A DNA stretch of 64,000 nucleotides from Pararge aegeria (taxonomy: Eukaryota > Arthropoda > Insecta > Lepidoptera > Nymphalidae). How positions within the stretch are numbered: the first letter of the stretch is position 1; the number at the start of each line of letters is the position of its first letter. Below the pieces are notes generated by a model. The model was not told where the DNA came from and did no database searches. It saw nothing but the letters and a program-made list of their open reading frames with translations. A program made the translations under genes and the position numbers. Location of the stretch: NCBI RefSeq assembly GCF_905163445.1, contig NC_053190.1:10418501-10482500 (forward strand), given 5' to 3'. Below are positions 10,559 to 21,741 of the stretch, in pieces.

Positions 10559-11945
10559 AAACCCGACTTTTTACACGAACAAAAAGTTATTTTGGCTTAT
10601 TTAATTAAAATTAGTTATTTCATGATAATGTATGTACAATACATTATTTCTGTGAAGAGGAGAGCGCTGATGACTATAATACGAATAGTTTGTCAATAAA
10701 TATTATTGCATCAACAACATTTTCATGATATTTTACCAAGTTTTCGTTAAACGTATCTTTTTTTTCATTGAACGCCTGAAAATAAGAAAAGTGGCTTGGG
10801 AGAAGCGAAACATTTTTTATTCCTTCGTTTTTACTACATTTAAATCCAATGCCTTTTATCACTGGACAAGAGATCACGATAAAAAATAAAAGGTTCTTGC
10901 TGCCGCAAATACTCTTTTAATTTTTTTTACTTATAAAACTTGATTCTTCGTATTTTCTTTAAGAATCCTTAGAATCTCTTTAGTTTTGTTATTGAGATAA
11001 AAATATTTTCTTTTTATATTGTTTACATCAGCTAAATAATACCAGTGCGAACGAGACAATAAAATACTTTAGAAATTTATATTTTTATGATGTAAGCACC
11101 TAACGATAATTTTGATTTCTATTCATCTCAATCAACATAGCTCGACACTTTTGTGCCACGTCATAATATGTAAATTCTCTTCAATTGTATTGTGAAATCA
11201 TCTAAGGCTGATCGTACACTAACTATCACTTGCGCTAGTTAACGATTACTTAAGCATCTGTGTTTCGAGTAACTGAAGGTTAATATTAGAAACATTATTT
11301 AATTCCAGGGACTAGTTTAGTTTCATATATGGCTGTATATACGCTTCTGGGTAACTGCGCTACTTGCTTTTCACTTGGTCACTAAAGTATAAGGCAATAT
11401 TTTTTTAAATTCCACTATTGGTTAGCCCTTAAAAAAAATATCATAGTATGCCATGAGTTATTTATACATAATTTAAGCGTAGGCAATATCATAGGAACTT
11501 GTTGAATAACCTTTAATGGCGCAGTAACATCGCGTCACATCGTGCTATTTTCGAAACAGAATTGCTAACTTGAAAATAATATTGCAACGAAAACTATTTG
11601 GCTTAATGCGCCATTTGTTCTAAGTTACCAACTCGCGTTATTTGCAACTGACTATGCATCAATGCTAAAATTTCTAGAATACTGATAAGCGGGGGCTTAA
11701 AAACACCCGCACAAAGAATCATCATATATTTAGGTACAGTTTCAGAGCATACACCGAACGCGCTGCTCCGATGTGGGTAGTGGGTTTAATGATTATTAGT
11801 ACAATTTATTCATAGTAAAATGGACAGACGGCTTAACTTGCTCATCGACGCAAGAGGTTGGACACTGGCTTCTTAACTCCCGGCTGGTACTGAAATCTCT
11901 TTAACAGAAAAACACAGTAAGGCCCGACCTTGGGCCTATCAAGTT
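10559..11945. other. No recognised feature
   Basis: Nearly 1.4 kb of AT-rich sequence without a supported feature. The 67-codon frame on the minus strand at 10674-10877 resembles no family I know. Confidence 0.5.
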
Positions 11946-12250
11946 TTGGCCCGACCTTTTGACCTGTTCGATTTTGTTAAACCATCTCCTTTCTACCATC
12001 AAACTGCGAGTCACCGAAGGAATCTGCAACGCTACGTTGTTGAAATACCATCAACATTTGCGAAGCGTTTTGCTTCGTCCTTTCTGATCCGCAACGCAAA
12101 GCCTGGAATGTCCTCCCATCTTCCGTCTTCCCCGATACCTATAATCTGGGTACCTTCAAATCAAGAGTGAATAGGCATATTCTAGGCAAGCATCATCACT
12201 TACCATCAGGTGTGATTGCAGTCAAGCACTTGTCTAGATATTAAAAAAAA
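11946..12250 (+). pseudogene. Non-LTR ORF2 C-terminus with 3' end
   Basis: Frame 1 reads RPFDLFDFVKPSPFYHQTAS ... RRNLQRYVVEIPST ... SSFLIRNAK. A one-base shift near 12100 moves to WNVLPSSVFPDTYNLGTFKS, RVNRHILGKHHHLPSG and stops at TAA 12242-12244, followed by poly-A. The RxAKxWNxLPxSVFPxxYNLxxFK pattern is the usual tail of CR1/jockey-like lepidopteran LINEs. The 3' end CATCACTTACCATCAGG is shared with the R-G tails. Confidence 0.8.
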
Positions 12251-12253
12251 AAA

Positions 12254-12500
12254 CGTGTGTGTAATTATGTACACGCGTTAGTAGTTATATTTCAATTAAA
12301 TCACCGGAATGAGCCCGCAGACTTTGACATTTTACACTAGTCACACGTACACTATCAAACCTTTAGCTAACTTTAGGGTGTCGGTTTTTCGTGACGGTGT
12401 GCGCGTGCATCGTAAAAATTTACTTTCATCGTTTTTCCCTAACGCGCCATAACCTAACTTCAAAAAAGACCTGGGATTCGAACACATGACCTTATGATCC
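12254..12500 (+). repeat. Repeat with GTGTGTGTAATTATGTACAC motif
   Basis: The start matches 57.66 kb (CGTGTGTGTAxTTATGTACAC). Later parts (GTGACGGTGTGCGCGTGCAT) look repetitive from experience with lepidopteran genomes. Boundaries uncertain. Confidence 0.4.
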
Positions 12501-13444
12501 ATACTTTAATATGCTATTGAGGATTGCTATTGGCTATTGAGAATTATTAGCGTTGCCCATGTTGCTACATAGTGCAAATAGGCACGTCAATCTACTTATT
12601 TCTGGTGCACGTCAATGCATACACTTTGATTCTATACAGTATTGTTTTGTTAATACATAATAAAAAATCCTGTGCAATTTAATTACTCACGGTGGAAGTG
12701 TAACTTCTGAAAAGTAGCCTACGAGAGATTGAGGTGGATGTAGAGTATCAGAACTATTAAGTTAAATGTAAGGTTTATTCCTTACCTATTCTAGTTTCCA
12801 TGGTAAGGAATAAACCTAAAATGTATAATGTTTTCTATCTCACTCTGCCCTATACATTTATATGTTTGTTTCTTTATCTAGATATTATTCGGTTTCCTTG
12901 GTAACTTAAGTAGGAAAAAACAGATAAAATAGTATGTATATTTATGTCTCATTCCTTGCCGGTTTCATCCTACACATTTTTGTATTTGTGTCTCTTACCT
13001 GTCGTTTTTTCCGTTGCATCCAGTTTGAAATCAAAACGATTCTTAAGGAGTTTTACTTTAATAATATATTATAAATTTAATATAAACCGTGAGTACAAGA
13101 GCCGTTTCTTGGAAATCAGTTAATCTCTTTATAATTGGTACCAATTGGCAATAGGAAAAAAGAAAAATAAAAAAGAGTAATAAATTAAAAAGCTAAATTA
13201 AACATGCTTGCATAATGTCATGAGGCACTTTTGTGAGTGTGTGTTTGTGTATGTGTCTTTCAATATAAGGACACAACAGATTTTCCACAGCTTGATAGTC
13301 GTACTCGTTAATCCATTCTTATAATGTAATTCTATTGAATGCATTTTTACTAAATAATTTGAATTTCCGATTATTTTTTAATAAAGAATTGTAATAACAC
13401 GGTATCATTTCTAATTTTGCATTTTTATAGAACTATTTTAGAAA
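12501..13444. other. Unassigned, contains one snap-back
   Basis: AT-rich. The inverted repeat at 12771-12817 is the only structure found. Confidence 0.5.
12771..12817. repeat. Snap-back, 16-bp perfect arms
   Basis: AGGTTTATTCCTTACC (12771-12786) and its exact complement (12802-12817) flank a 15-bp spacer. Confidence 0.95.
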
Positions 13445-13660
13445 ACCATCGTTAAGACCACATAGTTGTAGAGTTTGAGTCGATAGCAGCCAATGTGCGG
13501 TCAGGCTTATATTTAGCCCGGCACAGGTGGACCGGCGCGGCGTCATGTCGGTACAAACGACGTGCCTGACGAGATAAGAGCTCTCGTAAGTGCCATTGTT
13601 ATTTCGAACAATAACCCGGGTAGCAGTGCCACTATTATCTGTATGGAGCAGGCTAATGGA
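13445..13660 (-). repeat. R-B dispersed repeat, copy 1
   Basis: Read on the minus strand it contains CATACAGATAATAGTGGCAC, GAAATAACAATGGCACTTAC, CGTCGTTTGTACCGACATGA and GGTCCACCTGTGCCGGGCT. It aligns with 33.74-33.89 kb on the other strand. Richer in GC than its flanks. A 76-codon open frame runs through it, but the second copy does not preserve it. Confidence 0.7.
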
Positions 13661-13904
13661 CACCTATATTGGCCTTTAAAAATCAATTGGATGAATTTAC
13701 TGTATTAAAGTATTTGGTTTCATTTTGGTTTCAATTTTTAGTCTATGATTAGTAGAAAAACACCAAATAACATTATCGAGGCAAAAAAGGTACAGTCTAA
13801 TCTTAACCGCAGTTTGATACAATAAATTTTCAATTTCCTACAAATTTATGTCACTTAATGCAATTGGTCATCACTAGTATTGAACTATGGTTCCGAAAAG
13901 TGAT
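13661..13904. other. No recognised feature
   Basis: AT-rich gap between R-B and an RTE remnant. Confidence 0.4.
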
Positions 13905-14130
13905 CGCTATAATATGGGCCTCAAAATTTTGGGGTCCCAATGTGCTGGAATGGGGACCTCGCACCAGAAAATAGCGTTGGTAGACCCGTGACGAGGTGGA
14001 CGGATGACATCAAGCGAATCGTAGGGAGCCACTGGATCCAAGCGGCAAAATACCGTGGTATTTGGAACTTTGGAACAAAAGACATATGTCCAGCAGTAGA
14101 CGTTCATAGGTTGGCATGATAATGATGCAT
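13905..14130 (+). pseudogene. RTE ORF2 C-terminus and 3' end
   Basis: Reads SVGRPVTRWTDDIKRIVGSH, WIQAAKYRGIWN, then DICPAVDVHRLA and a stop. VGRPxTRWTDDIKRxxGSxW is the hallmark also present at 43.75 and 59.13 kb. Everything upstream of the GxPKVLEW block is lost. Confidence 0.8.
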
Positions 14131-14257
14131 TGGTTGATTTCTATATAACGTAGAGTAGGTATTGCAAATATATTGTTAAGTAAGAGTGTATTCGTTTATA
14201 AAATATTAAGAAAAAGCGTAGGCCTTAATTTTATGCATGGTATATTATAATGACATT

Positions 14258-14356
14258 AATTTCTTGAGAATATCTTTTAGGAAGCGAACGTTTTCTGACT
14301 GGCTCAACTCTGGCCTCTGGCCAACAATAAAAATTAATGCCAAGATGTAGACGTGA
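14258..14356 (+). repeat. R-A dispersed repeat, copy 2
   Basis: CTTTTAGGAAGCGAACGTTT, TCTGGCCTCTGGCCAACAAT and GCCAAGATGTAGACGTG align with 8.1 and 30.4 kb. Confidence 0.65.
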
Positions 14357-14759
14357 TTCTTTCACGTAGGCATATTATCTGATTCTGCAATATAAGCATT
14401 AAATACAAAGTTTGTTGTACGTTGGGGGGAGTAAAAAGCTAACAAGGGCGTTATTGAAAATCATATGCTCAACAGCCTATCCTGAACTAAATACTTTTTG
14501 AGTAAAACCTGTACCAAGTTATCACAAAAAATACGCAGTAAAAATAGACCATAGGCTGTGTTATAGTTGTCAAAGCGGTTTGGTTTGCATTTAAGGTCAA
14601 ATAAAGTAATTGATCACTATGGCAACAGAAATCTTTTAATGATAATGATAATAGGTTAGTTTATGATAATAATAAAAGATCACATTATATGTCTACACAC
14701 ACATGTAAATTTGATTTCAAGTCCTTACAAGTTACGGTTGCTAACTTTATTTTTAGGTT
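14357..14759. other. No recognised feature
   Basis: AT-rich; ATAATGATAATAGG-type low complexity around 14640-14670. Confidence 0.45.
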
Positions 14760-15215
14760 ATTTTTAAGCCCCGATGCACAAACGACGAGGTGTTTGAAGT
14801 GTGTCGTTTTTGTGTGTGTGGATGTAAGTTCGTGTGTGTGGGAATGTGTGTATCAGTCTCTGGCTCTCGAACGGATGGGCCGATTTTGCTTTTGTTTTTT
14901 TTTGTTTAAAAGGTGACTCATTCAAGAGCGTCTTGGAGCAATGAAAATCGCTCCAAGATGGCCGCCGCCACGATATAGTGGATCAGATATTTATTCACAA
15001 CTCCCTCAATATGGATATGAAATAAAAGAACTTGACTAGTATAATACTATGCACTACGATAAATTTAAAATCCAAGATGGCCGCCACAACTCCCTCAATA
15101 TGGGTATCAAATGAAATGGCTGGACTTGTAGAATAATATACACTATATTGACAGTCAATATGGGTATCAAATTAAATGGCTGGACTAGTAGAATAATGAA
15201 CACAACAATAAACTA
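14760..15215 (+). repeat. Repeat with internal direct copies
   Basis: A GT-rich part with TCGAACGGATGGGCCGATTT leads into CCAAGATGGCCGCC (14956 and 15072). The phrase ACTCCCTCAATATGG occurs at about 15000 and 15090, and AATATGGGTATCAAAT with GGCTGGACT twice after 15100. A Helitron-like or LINE-tail origin is possible; class unresolved. Confidence 0.55.
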
Positions 15216-15544
15216 TAGGTGATGATCAAATAGCGGTGTCTCATGCTGGTATTCTAACTATCAATCAACACTCTAAAAAGGAGACAATAAATTTACAACC
15301 TACCAAATTTGCATCTACACAGTTTATTTTTTTTAAAGTTTTATGTCAAATGATTCAGCGCGAAAATTAATCACATATATTCCACATCACACATAGTAAG
15401 TAATTCTCCATGCGTAATAATATACGACTGAATTTCAGTACTTGGGTACCGCCTACTCATAAAATTAGGAACCTATAATGTCAACACGTAATTTAATATC
15501 GAAGCACTTCGTTCAAATTGGTTGCCAAGAACTTAACACTTTAA
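15216..15544. other. No recognised feature
   Basis: No match found. Confidence 0.45.
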
Positions 15545-15715
15545 TACTTTCATATACTCAAAATGATCACTTGCAGACATCCGCTTAATCCAATTTTGCA
15601 GGCCATTATGAAAATGAAAAACGGCCAGGTATGTACGGAACTCTATGTAATCCATCATATTAATTAATTTGGTCCGGTTGAGTAACGCGATGACAACGTA
15701 CCTATTAAATAGCTT
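15545..15715 (-). repeat. R-C dispersed repeat, copy 1
   Basis: Its complement matches 27.10-27.26 kb: ACGTTGTCATCGCGTTA, GATGGATTACAT, ATACCTGGCCGTTTTTCATT, TTCATAATGGC and GGATGTCTGCAAG. About 170 bp; class unknown. Confidence 0.75.
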
Positions 15716-15789
15716 GACTGTGATGTGACCCAATTGCGATAGCGTTCACCAACTTGGGCTCTTTAAGCAACTTTAACCCTATTGTGTAA

Positions 15790-16095
15790 ATGGTTGATCA
15801 TCATGGTCATCATCATCAGCCCTATCAGGACATAGGCCTCTTTCAAGCAGCGCCAACTTTCCCTATTTTCAGCTTTCCTTATACAGTCGATGCCTGCCAC
15901 TTTTCGGAGGTCGTTGTTCCATCTAGTTGGGTCTGCAATCGAGGACCTTTCGGCTACAACGTCCATCGGTCCTCCGACAAACTTGACCAGGCCACTGCCA
16001 CTTCAGTATGCTAGCCCGACGGGCTACATCAGTTGCTTTAGTTCTTTGGCGATTCACTTCGTTACGGATCTTATTCCTCAAAGAAAATGAGATGA
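15790..16095 (-). pseudogene. RTE ORF2 C-terminus, antisense
   Basis: On the minus strand SLRNKIRNEVNRQRTKATDV, LKWQWPGQVCRRTDGR and KVLDCRP appear in one frame; ADPTRWNNDLRKVAGIDCIR and ESWRCLKEAYV in another. Joined in order, these are the same domain as at 43.75 kb, split by a frameshift near 15.95 kb. A CATCATCATC run lies just past the 3' end. Confidence 0.85.
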
Positions 16096-16142
16096 TTACG
16101 TGATGATTATGAAATAAAATATATATAGCTATTGTAGGACCT

Positions 16143-16196
16143 GAGTAGTAGTAGAACTTTTTGTGACAGAGCACAGTACAACCGCCATGCTTACGA
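16143..16196 (+). repeat. R-D repeat fragment
   Basis: GTAGTAGAACTTTTTGTGAC then AGAGCACAG and CCGCCATGCTTA match the start of the R-D repeat at 45.56 kb. Confidence 0.6.
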
Positions 16197-16317
16197 GTAG
16201 GCCATTATAGTTAGTCTGTAGGGCGTGGTGATGATGATGATGAAATTGTAAAATGTTTATGTTGGAAAAAGCCTCTTCTTATCACCAATCCGATGTAGTA
16301 CAAACAAACAAACTTTA

Positions 16318-16613
16318 CGTTTCAAAATTAAGAAACAGCAGGAGAATCTGTGTGGTGTGACTACTTCAATCCTCGGCAATGTACCATCTGCGCACGTTTC
16401 GCTTCAAAATCGGAGCATCCTCAGGAGATGTTGACTTTACAATGAATAATTGTTAAGTAAGTAATAATTCTTAACAATTATTCATTCGTAGAGGGTGCAT
16501 TGCCGAGGATCTGTTTGGTGTAGAGTATACGGATTGAAGTAATTATAAATACCACCATACAGATTCTCCTGCTGTTCGCGGAGAATAGCAAATTAAGCTC
16601 AATTTTCATAACG
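16318..16613. mobile_element. Fold-back element, copy 3 (complete hairpin)
   Basis: Left arm: AGCAGGAGAATCTGTGTGGT, CTCGGCAATGTACCATCTGC, CATCCTCAGGAGATGTTGAC. The arms meet at ACAATGAATAATTGTTAAG / CTTAACAATTATTCATTCG. The right arm returns through GTAGAGGGTGCATTGCCGAG, GATCTGTTTGGTGTAGAGTA and GATTCTCCTGCTG to AATTAAGCTCAATTTTCATA. The transcript would form a hairpin of roughly 130 bp. No coding sequence. Confidence 0.85.
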
Positions 16614-16714
16614 TATTTTCGCTACTATTTAACGGCTTTGAGGTCATATTGAAGTATGAGGATGTTTAAATTTCGCATAAGATGTTTATATATACTATCT
16701 AGTTATATTTGACA

Positions 16715-16882
16715 TAAAACTAGCGGAACCCAGCGCCATCTGTCGGGCTGATTTGTGAATCTAAACCATCCAGGGTGCCACCCAAACGCATAACAAAAAA
16801 TTCATTCAAATCGGTCCAGTCGTTTAGGAGGAGTTCAATGACATACACTAGCATACAAGAAATATATATATAAAGAAAAATA
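16715..16882 (+). repeat. LINE 3'-end-like repeat
   Basis: CCCAGCGCCATCTGTCGGGC, CCACCCAAACGCATAAC and TTCAAATCGGTCCAGTCGTT then GAGGAGTTCAATGACATAC form a 3'-terminal block I know from lepidopteran LINEs, ending in a TATATATA tail. No coding part remains. Confidence 0.5.
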
Positions 16883-17140
16883 TAGAAATTCAAAGGTTGG
16901 GTCATATTATTTAAAATTTATTTTACAACGATGTATTGTAATCAGTAAAAACTGGATATCGTTTAATTCCTCATGGGAATGCCATTTCATCTGTGGACTT
17001 TAATTGTTGACATTCATTACATTTGACGCCCGCTACTGAAATTAAGTAGGCAGGTACCCATATTAATTCGTAATTATTCATAATTTTACCATAAATATCT
17101 TGTATATCATTACATACTTTGCACACTATTTGTACAAGTT

Positions 17141-17449
17141 TCATCATCATCACCATCACCGTCAACCCATTACCGGCCCTCTACAGGGCACGAGTCTCCT
17201 CTCAGAAGGAGAAGGTTTTAGGCCCGAGTCCATCACGCACGCGGTAGACTTCACACTCCCTTTAGAACATTATGGAGAACTCTCAGGCATGCAGGTTTCC
17301 TCACAATTTTGCTTCACTGTTAAAGCAATTGATAATTAAAAACGCGCACAACTCCAGTAAATAGAGGTGCGTACCGGGAATCGAACGTGGGAACCTCAAT
17401 ATCTAATAATCTAAGCCAAAGTCTTACCCACTAGGCTATCACCGCTAAC
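17141..17449 (-). mobile_element. SINE-1 copy E, full length
   Basis: CATCATCATC tail, GTCTCCTCTCAGAAGGAGAA, GAACTCTCAGGCATGCAGG, TTTGCTTCACTGTTAAAGC and an antisense head with GGGAATCGAAC near 17379 and CCACTAGGCTATCACCGC. The frame across 17100-17339 is a by-product of this repeat. Confidence 0.88.
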
Positions 17450-17471
17450 TAGTACCTCTTGTACTAGTTTA

Positions 17472-17562
17472 ATGTCCGTTTTCACTAATCCTAGAATTCT
17501 TAGAATTCGCCTTAATCAGATGCCTATTGATTTAGGTGATTCCTTGTGAAAAAAACGTTTCA
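17472..17562. mobile_element. AGGCAT MITE, copy 2 (short)
   Basis: GTCCGTTTTCACTAATCC at the left, TGATTTAGGTGATTCCTTGT at the right, with GATGCCTATTGATTT between. A shorter, diverged relative of 1.64 kb. Confidence 0.45.
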
Positions 17563-18028
17563 CGAACGCTAAAGTGATGTCTAACGACATTAGCCACCGT
17601 CAAAACTTACGACACTGATTGGGTGGATCGTAAACTTTAGGGGAGTCATAAACTGACACTTGACACATAAAAAATATAAATAACTTAAATCCCCAAAAAT
17701 GAAAAATATGATAATACAAACAAAAACTACACCACCTTTTGGCAAGAACCATAGACAAGTTAGATTATGTGAGTTGCCTAGTGAAAATCGATTGGTGAAA
17801 GGTAAATGTATGATTAGGAATCTTCTTTGATAAGGCGTCACTTTCTTCGCCAATGCCTTGTCCGGACATACGTTTCATAAACTAATTTTATTTAAAATAA
17901 TATTTTTAGAAATAAGCCAGTTCAAAATATGATTGGAAAAATAATATCGTAACCAAGTTAATAAAACGATACTACAGTGACCCAGGGGCTTCTCTTGCAT
18001 GTGAAAAATTAGAATATGCTAAACTTAC
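17563..18028. other. No recognised feature
   Basis: Includes an 87-codon minus-strand frame (17590-17853) that is low in complexity and unlike any family I know. Confidence 0.45.
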
Positions 18029-18225
18029 CGAAATCTGATGCGGGCTCCATCCATCATTTGAGGCGACAGGGGCGAAGGCTTGTCGACCCTAATCGAACCA
18101 GAAAATATACCTACACATAGTACCAATATGTGGCTAAGACGTACGCAGAGGTGCAATGACTCGTTATTCGGATACTGGCTTTGCTAGCGTGTAACCCTTG
18201 TCTAGTCAACATATTTATAAGCGAA
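18029..18225 (-). other. Candidate promoter and short first exon (unproven)
   Basis: On the minus strand TATAAATAT (18219-18211) is followed about 155 nt later by ATG (18057). Ten codons, MMDGARIRFR, are split by a textbook splice donor: ...TTTCG then GTAAGTTT, intron starting at 18028. The stretch is less AT-rich than its flanks and matches no repeat here. A short first exon before a long intron is common in insects. No later exon is visible to the left, so the rest would lie beyond the window. Chance is a real alternative. Confidence 0.2.
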
Positions 18226-20364
18226 ATGCCACTCACTCGTCTACTGAATCACTTTCTGACAGACTACTTTTTGTAAATCCCGTATGAAATTTAATGTTCA
18301 CTTTAATCGTAGTCGTAAATAAACTAAAAAACTTGACTAAATAAGATGGCATGGCCATGACTATGGCACATTGGTCTTCATTAGATACTTCAGAGATATA
18401 TATATCTTAAGGGCGGCTTGCACTAGCTTTCTTAATTATGTTTAACAACTATTTATATTAGTTTACAAAGTTAAATATTAACCGTTCTAACAAGTTTATA
18501 AGTTACATCTCATGTCATCGGTCAAAGCAAATAAGACAATTTTTTTTAAAGATTTGTATGTGATAGACTGTGGCTAATCATTCCACGGGCTAAACATGAT
18601 ATACTTATTTTCATATTAAGGCAAACAAGGCAATGAATTTTAAGTGGACACCACACAGATAAAACTAACTACACTCGAACTATAAAAATACATATATATG
18701 GGTGGTTAGGATTTTGAATTACAATGCAGTGGAAACCAATGAAAACACAAGTGACAGTTAAATACGACAATCATTTTGCATCAGGGGTAGATAATAGTAT
18801 TTTCTATGGCCAAGAAAACTACAAATACCTTAAATAAATCTTTGCGTTATGATGGTGATTGTACTGGATAAACATGTGGTTAAACAAAAAAATCAACAAA
18901 AATCCTTTTTTCTCCCCATTACTACTTACATGTGTAAATCTCTCATATGTTACTTCCATGATGTGCACATTTGTTGCGATAGATTATAGAGAACTGAAAA
19001 TTAACTAAGTTAGAGTAGTTATTTGATTAAAACAATTATCACTTATTATTATTTAATTAAAAATAGTTAACTAAACATGTAAAGAATTCTCAAAACTATA
19101 AAATAACATTTAGTTATTTTTTTTATTATATATCATTAATTATTAATTTATTTTATAATCGTTGTAGCTAAAACTTACTTGTATAGGTTGGTAGTTGTTC
19201 AAGATGGTAGATTATCTGCATTTAATGGCTTCAAATTTGATTTTATACCAGCTTTAAAAGCTTTTAAAATAATTTCTACCATATTTCAATGCCCTTACGG
19301 GGCTTCATATTCGCCTATTTACCTATTTACAGAAGTATGTGATTTATAATATGTATACATGAAAGCAATAATAAGCATAAATACAACAAGCAGGAACATG
19401 TCCGTATTGTCGTCTAATTATCTTCATATGTTACGTTGCACATACAGTAATCAATGTTTCGTGCAACGTAGAGGGAGTAAGAAATAAATCAAAAAAAATA
19501 TAGTAGGTAATATGAAAAGTAATGCTCAGCAGCTAATCCGGATTGCTCACAGCATTGTATGTATATTAAAAGGCTGAATGAACGACTTTTTCGGACTGCG
19601 TGGCGGCTTCAAAATGCTATGATGAAAAAGTCTACATTTTTTTTTTTGTACAAAGCCGTCTGATATTGAAATTGTTGTTTGGTTGGACTCTGCTTTCATT
19701 CTGGTAAGGATATTTAAAAAAAATTTGCCTCCCTTTGTTTTCAGCGGTTTAATTTTAATGAAAATTGAATAATGGCTAACTCATAAAGGTGTATAGCCTG
19801 CGGGTTTCTAACAATTCTTGTAAATTGAATACCATTTTAATTCGTCTTAACGATCTTCAATTTCATCATCAATTTCATCTTTAAGTTCATAAATTAAACA
19901 CTATGTTACTCGTGATAGTTTAGCTTTTTTTCAGCAAATCATGGTCCAGAACTTTCGCAGCCTATTAGATAAAAACAAACAAATGAATCTTTTTTCTTTG
20001 TAATATTAAGTAAGTAATGAATCTATCACATAATCACTTACTTCACTAACCTATATGCAAACATTTTTCTATTTTCTGTTTTCTGCTCTACTACGCAAGT
20101 CGTTATGCTAAAATCTAAAGCGAAAGAAATATTCTCTAACGGAAGCTCCTTAAAGAGTAAAGTTTTGCAAAGCTGAAAAGACCTGACTCAGCTGAAATTA
20201 AGTATGCGTGTGTCGTGCTCACTTCACCGTTTCACTTTTTACCGTCCGTTATGAAAGTTGGTACTTATTTAGAACTTGTTATGCCTTTACTTGTGTTCCG
20301 TTTGTTGAAGTTAAATCGTTGCTTTTAGTTTATTTACAATTACCTGTGAACAAATATTTTTGCT
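18226..20364. other. No recognised feature
   Basis: More than 2 kb of AT-rich, apparently unique sequence. Only a small inverted repeat (ACGTTGCAC / GTGCAACGT, about 19432-19470) stands out. Confidence 0.5.
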
Positions 20365-20612
20365 AGGTGGTGGCATACCAGATCAGAATACAGTTGTCAC
20401 CACAGTTCTTCTTACCGCGGGTAGCGTACGAGGCGACTAAGCGAATATGAAAAAGAATGGTAATATAACAAAAAACGGGCGGCCACGTCCTTTTTGCTAC
20501 TACTACAATGTACTGTGATCACCAACCCTGATCTTCCCATTGTACTGTTTGTGGGAAAATCCTCCCTTTAGTGCAGGTGTGGACTATGGTATGGGCTTCT
20601 TATAAAATAAAG
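20365..20612 (+). repeat. R-E repeat, copy 1
   Basis: CAGATCAGAATACAGTTGTC, CCGCGGGTAGCGTACGAGGC then GACTAAGCG, GGCGGCCACGTCC and TGCTACTACTAC. Matches 34.3 kb (plus) and 23.7 kb (minus); part recurs at 51.1 kb. The 23.7-kb copy ends like a LINE 3' end, so R-E is probably a LINE tail. Confidence 0.6.
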
Positions 20613-20650
20613 TAATAAATTAACTTCTCTTCTAAAACCAATTGTGGAAT

Positions 20651-20815
20651 TAGTAGAGTATCTTGTAAAAGAGCTTGTCCAGCGAAGTACTACTGTCGTG
20701 CTTTTTTCTTTCATCTGCCAAGCAGCGCTGCTGTTTTCGGTCTGGAGTTTGTGGTTGCCAGTATAATTACGGGCACATTAGGCTTTACACCTTCGCTTTA
20801 GTTTGAGGAACACAG
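20651..20815 (+). repeat. R-D repeat, copy 2
   Basis: TAGTAGAGTATCTTGTAAAA, CTACTGTCGTGC, CCAAGCAGCGCTGCTGTTTT and GTATAATTACGGGCACATTA follow the order of the R-D copies at 45.56 and 58.9 kb. Confidence 0.6.
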
Positions 20816-21423
20816 GGTTTGGAGGAGGACGTAACCGCTTGCACACACTGTGAAGTGTTGCTACAACTTTCCGAGAAAAATAAAATGAAGCAGTTTTATT
20901 CTTTTATATGAAAGTAGAGTAGCAGGACACAATCACAGGTTTAATAGAACGACATTAAATGCTACATGGGATTAAAGGATTTACGCAAAACAGTTTCGTT
21001 GCGTCCAATTAATTTCGTCAGCACGTAATCGACTGCGTAATTTGTGGTCAAAAGTAATTTAACTTTGACTGAGTTAAGTTGAATTTAACTCTTTATTTTA
21101 CTTGTGTTTTCTTAAAAAAAATATTACTAAGAAGAAAAGCTAAAATGCTGGGTTATCCTTATATTCAATAGGGACACCTAAAGTTCCACATAATGATAGT
21201 ATGTTTCTTTAGAAAACAATACATATAATATTATAAAGATTTTTGCAAAATTAACAATGATCAATATCAATTTAATGTAAGTACAATAAAAATTAACAGT
21301 AATTATATATTTAATCTAAGCACCATAATAAATGTACTACTAATTAATACATATTCCACGCGCTTGACCATATTGGAACACGACAATGACAAACAAGGTG
21401 ATTTTATGTTATTTTAGTCTTTC
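20816..21423. other. No recognised feature
   Basis: AT-rich with no match found. Confidence 0.45.
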
Positions 21424-21450
21424 AATCCTATCCTATCCTATCCTATCCTA
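21424..21450. repeat. (TCCTA)n short tandem array
   Basis: About five units, directly abutting the LEP element. Not the insect telomere unit (TTAGG). Confidence 0.85.
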
Positions 21451-21741
21451 TACTACTAATATTATAAATGTGAATGTAAGTTTGTTTGTTACGCTTTCAC
21501 GCGAAAACTACCTAACCGATCCTTATAAAACTCTTTATACATATTCTTGGAGGTAATAGAAATAATAAAGTATATGTTTCATTGAAAAAAAAATACGTAA
21601 GATAAAAAATGTTTGTGAAAAAATCTAAAAATCTATTATATGACTATATAGTCATATATGAGATTTTTAGATGTGTATACTATGTAAAAGTACGCTGCCT
21701 CCCAAAATTACGCGGGCAAAGCCGCAGGGCAAATCTAGTTT
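21449..21741 (+). mobile_element. LEP element, copy 1
   Basis: Begins TACTACTAATATTATAAATG, then AAGTTTGTTTGTTACGC and TTCACGCGAAAACTACC, and ends CGCGGGCAAAGCCGCAGGGC. An internal palindrome (ATATGACTATATAGTCATAT) is framed by ATCTAAAAATCT / AGATTTTTAGAT. The copy at 29972 matches end to end on the other strand. Helitron-like or LINE-derived; class uncertain. Confidence 0.75.

Noticed and set aside
21424..21450. (TCCTA)n as interstitial telomere
   Set aside because: The insect telomere unit is TTAGG/CCTAA; CCTAT differs and the array is only about five units.
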